A stretch of DNA of 64,000 bases from Plumapathes pennacea (Eukaryota; Cnidaria; Anthozoa; Antipatharia; Myriopathidae): the NCBI GenBank assembly GCA_964036295.1, contig OZ038469.1, positions 17,045,591 through 17,109,590 on the forward strand, written 5' to 3'. The notes beneath the pieces are model-generated. The model was given only the letters and a program-made list of their open reading frames with translations. It was not told where the DNA came from and did no database searches. Position 1 is the stretch's first letter. Each line of letters opens with the position of its first letter. Both the position numbers and the translations under genes were made by a program. This document shows positions 58,645 through 64,000 of the stretch, piece by piece.

Positions 58645-61600
58645 GTAAGTACCCACCGTTATTATATGTTTTGTTTTATCTATTCAGAGATCGTTAGGTA
58701 TTCTAAGATTCGGGGCACTACAATTTCGAAAACAGGCTCAAATCAAGAGTCAAGCTAAAAACATGCAAGGAATGACTGACTGCGTTAAATTTTTAATTCT
58801 CACAACTGTAAGTGGAGTAGAAGCTTTCCGAAAGGAAAGGAAAAGAGTGTTTGGTGCACTTTCTAAAATTATGCAAGTTCCGTTAGCTATTTTTTCATGG
58901 TCGGGAATTCAAACCCGTTATATTGTTTTAAATCTTTGTCTCGTATAAATCTCTCCGGGAGCAAAAATATCAGCTTTGCTTTGATCGTCCTCAGACTGAT
59001 ATCGTGGTAACATGATGATTTAGTTTTAGATTTCAGTTTCACATCGGTATAGTATCCAACTGTTTTGATTCCGATGTTATGACTAAAAGAATCAAGCACG
59101 GCGTATCTGTGATTCACAATTCGGGATAAAGATGCATTTACGTCGAACATTAAACCCTATAAAGTTGAGAAGGATTTTATAGTTGACGACAGAATGCTAC
59201 ATTAGTCCTGCGGTGAATAATCAGCAGGGTGGTACACAAACAGATCATGTGAAAACAAAACTATGAGCGCCAAAATCACGAAAAGAAAGAATTAATTTGA
59301 GTTTATAAATAATCATTTTGTTACACTTTTTCTTGTTTTTGCACTTTTTTTTGTGAACTAGCATGGATTTGCGCACGGAGTTTTCGAGGTTCTGGAAGGA
59401 GAAAGGTAGTCGGCTCCTTGTTCGTCTATTGGAACCTCTTTAATGTACTGAAAATTTCCACACTCTGAACCCATGAAACATCGAGACACCTCACATAGAA
59501 CAAGGATTCAACTAACAAGCCCTTAGGAAAAGGACACGAAACCATGAAAGCACAAAAGACGATAAATCCGCCGCTTATTTTTTGCGTGATCTCGGTTGTT
59601 TCCGTAATCTTGCAGCAATATTCTGATGCAACAGTGCCATTGGACAGTGCCTGGTGCGCATGACATGACACTTTTCAGCCGTCAAATTCAAACCCTGACA
59701 CACAGTCTGCGCAGTATAACGCGGCTAATAAGTTTGTGACACATCTCTCCGTGAGCTCTAGACGAACGAATGTAGACTGTAAATTGTGGTTACACATACC
59801 GACGCCGGGTAAATGTGATTTTCCGCGATAATTTTCATGTGGTAAATTTATAGATATGGGTCAGTTTTAAATTTCCCAAAGTATTCGCGGTATTAAAGCA
59901 GCGGTTAGTCGTCCACGGTGAAGACCCACGCAAACTAAAACTGCAATCAGAGCTCAGTGACCACATCTACAATCATAAACTTATGACACTATTCAAGGGG
60001 CCTTAATGGGACACAATTGGTAATATGCCAATGGCTTCGGCGCCTAAATCAATCCACACTTTCAACTCTACTGAACACGCACTTAATCTTTACGATTGAC
60101 GCACTTTTGTAGTTTAAGTTAGTTCCAAGAAGAAACAAAAATGTGGAGAAAACTTGTATTTCTCTGTATTCCGTGCTCACTTTTAATATACAATGATCTT
60201 CGTCGTTTATCCGTAAGAAAAACAACAATTTGACAGCTCTTTTCCGTTTTACGCGAATTATCTGCATTGCACATAGGTGTGGGTCTGTTGTCAACTAACA
60301 CTGATGGGATTATATTTAGCAGTGTATCCGACTGAACCGTGGCAAATATGCAGCTACATGCGTTAAATACAATATAGTTGCTAAAGATTTTGAATTCCTC
60401 GCTCCGCTTCTTGTTCTCAGTCTCCAGTTGATTCGCTGCTTGTGATGCGCGTTCACGCCTTTTCTGCGGCTTGTGTTCGCATACTTGCTGTCTCAAGAAG
60501 TACTTGACTATGTACCTTTTATTCGATGTGTGTTCGACTATAAGATCATACAGAGAATTATCCCGCCTCGCCGTTTTCCTTCGTATCGTTTGACAGTTCG
60601 TATAATGGCTTCAACGGTGTCCAGCGTACAACATTACGTTGACGTGTTTTGGCCACCACGCTAGTTTCAGACCAAAATTGATTGTCACAAAGAGCATTGT
60701 ATGGACAATAGTCTGACTGTCCCATTGTTAGAAACAGACATAGATAGAATAGTATTTCAATCATCGCTGATAAAGCGGTAGGACGGGCGCGCGGCTAGAA
60801 GCCATTCATGAGAAAATGTGCGCGACCACCACAGACGCATTGTGACTGTGTAAAGAAGTGCCGTGCACCCTCAAGTAATTTGACAGTTGCTAACCACGCA
60901 CACAACGAATTAACTGAGTTTTCTATTGGCCTGTTTCACTTTGGGACGAAAATTTTGCAAGGTCACCAGATTTATTTATTTATTCAAAAGCTCGAAATTG
61001 TTCCTGGAAAACAATGTCAGACTATAAATAAGCCAAATGAGCACAGACAAGTTTCAGGACTGCAGGTCAATTGTATAACTTAGATGGTTTAGATCAACTG
61101 TCTACTTACTGTCCAGTAGTCTATAATTTCCAAAGTCTGTCCTTTTGCGTGGTGTATTTTTCTGTAGTTATGTAGTTCGGCTCCCTCGCGTGTTCATTTG
61201 TTTTGTTGGCTGCAGTCTATTGACGTGCTTATTATAGCGGCTCAGGTTCAAGCGGGTGTCCGTTACACATTCCTGAAAGGAGAAAGAAACAGCCTGGCGT
61301 TTGAGAGTGTTGTGTTCTTTTAGCCGTTGCCATTACTTCGGTGCGCCTCTCATCATGCAAAACATTTCCGATGTGCATGGGATTTCGAGATTGATACAAA
61401 CAATATTTCCTTCCTTTAGTTTTCAAAATTAATAATAGCCACGTTTGAGATTTCAATCTATTATTGTGATGTGTAATTAATGATCCTAAATTATGAATCG
61501 GAGCTGACTTGAGGTGTACAAGACCTCAAACAAGGAGAAACAAAAAAGAAAAAACGTGCACATTATCATGGTATAACCCTCACCTCTATAAGGATTGTGA

Positions 61601-61802
61601 AGGTTGATTCTTTGCAAGTCATCCATTCCGGAAGCATGTAATGAATTAAATTTTCTCCCAGTCGACATCAGATAAAATTAGGGCCACGAATGCTTTCACG
61701 ACTCATCTGCTTTTTGTTACTGCTGCTGGACTATCATATAATAACCCGTCTGACGTGCGGAGTGTCATTCTTCTTGTGCAATACAGGGAGACCAGACAAA
61801 CC
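58645..61802. other. Intron or intergenic sequence between two signal-peptide exons
   Basis: About 3.2 kb with no clear coding exon. The only candidate is 59362-59405, between CTAG and G|GTAGTC, reading TWICARSFRGSGRRK if spliced to the exon at 58545. I see no repeat array, RNA gene or transposon I can support. Confidence 0.4.
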
Positions 61803-61887
61803 ATGGAAGTCTACAAGCGCGTACTTTTTCTCTGCACAATTATTTTTCCTATTCACGTCAGCGTTCACGGTGAAAGTCATGGATTCC
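61803..61887 (+). CDS. Second signal-peptide-type first exon (partial)
   Basis: ATG 61803, in a good context (ACCATGG), opens 28 codons, MEVYKRVLFLCTIIFPIHVS then VHGESHGF. It ends at a perfect donor, C|GTAAGT, again in phase 1. The hydrophobic core VLFLCTIIFPIHV after a Lys-Arg start looks like a signal peptide. It resembles the exon at 58545 in size, phase and the final Gly-Phe. The downstream exons probably lie beyond the window. Confidence 0.4.
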
Positions 61888-64000
61888 GTAAGTTACTGAT
61901 TTGTTGTTCTTGTTTATATCCCTTGTTTTTCTTTGGTCAGTATGCTGCTGCTATATCAGGCGATTTGCAGCCCTTTCCGCTGCCATTCTTCTGTCCCGAC
62001 TAACGAAGGATAAATATATAAACTATTACTGCTATTAGCAATGTCTTATTTACAGCTTTCACTCGAGTGGTCCTTCTTTAGGTTTCATTTGGCAGTTCAG
62101 GAGTTGGAAGTGAAGGCTGTGCTAAAGAAAACGTACTGATTGAGAGCTTTCAGATGTTGAGGTCCAATTACTGTTGAGCAGTCATTTTCAGAGTTATTTC
62201 CTCCTAGCTAGAGTTATAAAGTTCCTCGGAAGTTCAATTGGGTCCTTCTTTTTGGCTTGAGTATTCAGGAGGCGGGGACTAGTGAATAAAAACCGAAGGT
62301 ATTGTGCTCTCGGAACTCTGTTGAGGTTATAAAAACAACTCGAGTCGGGAGGCTTAAAGTTTGCCGGAAGATAAGCATGCTTAAAATATTTTGGTTAGTT
62401 TGTTATATGTTAAAGTAACTGTGGTTTGCGGGAGAGAGACGGGGGTTGTTTTGCAAACTAGTAAACAACGTAAAAATATCGAGGAACGAAAACTAGAAAA
62501 GACTGAAGCATTCAAAAAGCAAATGAGTAACAGAAAAGGAAGACGCGAAGCAAGATTAGTCTGAGCTTATGGTGTTCAAACAAAGTTGCTCTGAAAACTA
62601 AACTAACATCGAACATTTTTTCGTTATGCACGGGGTTTCAGTGTGTACGGGTCGAAGACGAACTTTGTCATTATACCAGGATATGTCTGACTGTCTTGAC
62701 AGTTAGGAGACAGTCTCAGGGGTCAAATTATAAAAAGAGCTGAAATCTGATTACTGAAATCACTGGCCAGCATTCAAAAGCTGTCAGGCAGTTTGGCGGT
62801 TTTCCACGTGGACTATAAGCCACAAAAATCTGTGAAATGTCTACCGCGTTTATACTTTGAGCAGGTCGTTCGGCCATGCGAGCATTTGTAACGTTGCAGA
62901 AAAACAATCTAGTTCTTTTTAAGTAGATTTCTCTTGTTTCAAGTTTTCTCTTGTGATTTGTGATCCTGGCCGTTAGTAGGGTCACATACGCACACCACAG
63001 TGTGTTTGTTTAGTAGCAGCGTGAACAGTGAGAGATCGCAACTTCCTGAACCTCCGTCACGTGCGCTTAACCACTGGAATTTTAAGCCCTTTAATCTCAA
63101 GAAGTGCCGCGTGCTAACATTATGTAGTTGGTAACTTGCCCGAAACTGAAACCAGGATAGTTCACATAGAGTAACCTGCGTTCTTCAAATCACTAAGTTT
63201 TGAGGATAATCAGAATCTTTCAGTTTCATGGTTTTCAGAAAATAGAAAAACCGTGCTGCTAGAGTGCCAAAAGGATTTGATGTTAATGTCAGTCCTTGAA
63301 TCAGACAAGTTATGCTACTTTTGGCCTCTTCCGGCGGAGTGAGATTGGATTATCAAGCAAAAATGTAAAGATTATCGATCAAAAATGCGCCACTCAAATG
63401 CACTTAAATGCTCTCTTTGAGAGCTTTCATTCACACTATTAGGCATTGTTTGACAGTTCTTGCCTTACGTAAAGCCATTCCTATCAGAAGTGGTCACAAC
63501 TTTAACAGTCCCAGTTGGAAGTTTTCTTATTTGAATCAAATTCGCGCGAAAGGGTTTGGGTACGAGGCAATCGGGTATCAATGCTCATCTCTCCAAGAAA
63601 GATGACGAAGGAATAATCAATAGTGAAGGACTGCCGTGAACAATATCATGGCATATCTGCACGTAGTTCCCTTTCACGGCCGAAATGCAGTCTCTCTTCT
63701 CGAAATTGAGATCTATAAATCCTCGAGTGAAAAAAATGAGCCACTTCAACCTGTAGCGTATCACTATGAGCATGGGGACGCCTGTGAACATCGGATTTCA
63801 ATTGTGAATAAATGTCACCAGAGCCTCGTTTTCATGAGCAACGCAAGCCAAGCATAAATTGAAATGAAAATATTTTGATCCTTGTACAGTAAAACCTCGC
63901 TATCTCGCTCAAGGGAACCGAGAAATAGTTCGAGAAAACGAGGGGTTCCTTTCCATCTCTTACAAAACGCCCACGGGCATAATTGAGAATAAAAAGCGAA
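61888..64000. other. Right-end sequence without recognised exons
   Basis: Contains a diverged copy of the 55260 repeat at 62047-62125 and, at the edge, the start of an inverted-repeat element (63886 onward). I find no exon that convincingly continues the signal-peptide exon at 61803. Confidence 0.4.
63886..64000. mobile_element. Left end of a pogo/Tc-like MITE, cut by the window edge
   Basis: TACAGTAAAACCTCGCTATC and the following TCGCTCAAGGGAACCGAG resemble the CAGTAAAACCTCG-type termini of Tigger/pogo elements with TA target sites. A similar ACAGTGAACTCTCTCTCGG start is at 10880 in TTC8 intron 9. The other end is outside the window. Confidence 0.4.

Overview
The window is nuclear DNA from an animal with many introns, most likely a cnidarian and probably an anthozoan such as a stony coral. 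This is inference from compact introns at vertebrate-like positions, a DM-domain gene that also carries a DMA domain, and many short foldback and inverted-repeat elements. I see no bacterial operons, CRISPR arrays, rRNA or convincing tRNAs. Exon boundaries were set by hand from GT/AG signals, codon phase and remembered family alignments. Within each reconstructed gene the exon phases join without conflict.

Layout. (1) 734-7942 (+): tau-tubulin kinase (TTBK), 5' end not resolved. (2) 8769-14719 (-): TTC8/BBS8, 15 exons, tail-to-tail with TTBK. (3) 14720-16078: shared upstream region with an X-box-like site and a full CRE. (4) 16079-17482 (+): intronless F-box/LRR gene. (5) 18644-21165 (+): AAR2, a U5 snRNP assembly factor, 6 exons. 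(6) 23755-27430 (+): DMRT transcription factor, 2 exons. (7) 27894-28972: complex foldback repeat. (8) 29247-39544 (+): DHTKD1, 24 exons, with a 1.65-kb G/T minisatellite in its last-but-one intron. (9) 41997-44327 (+): gamma-butyrobetaine dioxygenase-like gene, 4 exons. (10) 45907-53890 (+): kindlin (FERMT), 15 exons. (11) 53891-64000: no complete gene, but two probable signal-peptide first exons (58545-58644 and 61803-61887) whose downstream exons were not found.

Functional links. TTBK and TTC8 are both cilium genes in other animals and lie tail-to-tail. DHTKD1 (lysine degradation) and the BBOX1-like enzyme (carnitine synthesis from trimethyllysine) lie in tandem. AAR2, DMRT, the F-box gene and kindlin have no obvious link to these.

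Most interesting points: duplicated 3' splice sites in two DHTKD1 introns, one giving an in-frame 11-residue option; a small foldback element inserted at a TTC8 splice donor that duplicated the donor; a probable GC-AG intron in TTC8; an X-box-like site close to the TTC8 start; alanine in place of glutamine in the kindlin QW motif; and paired secreted-protein first exons at the right end.
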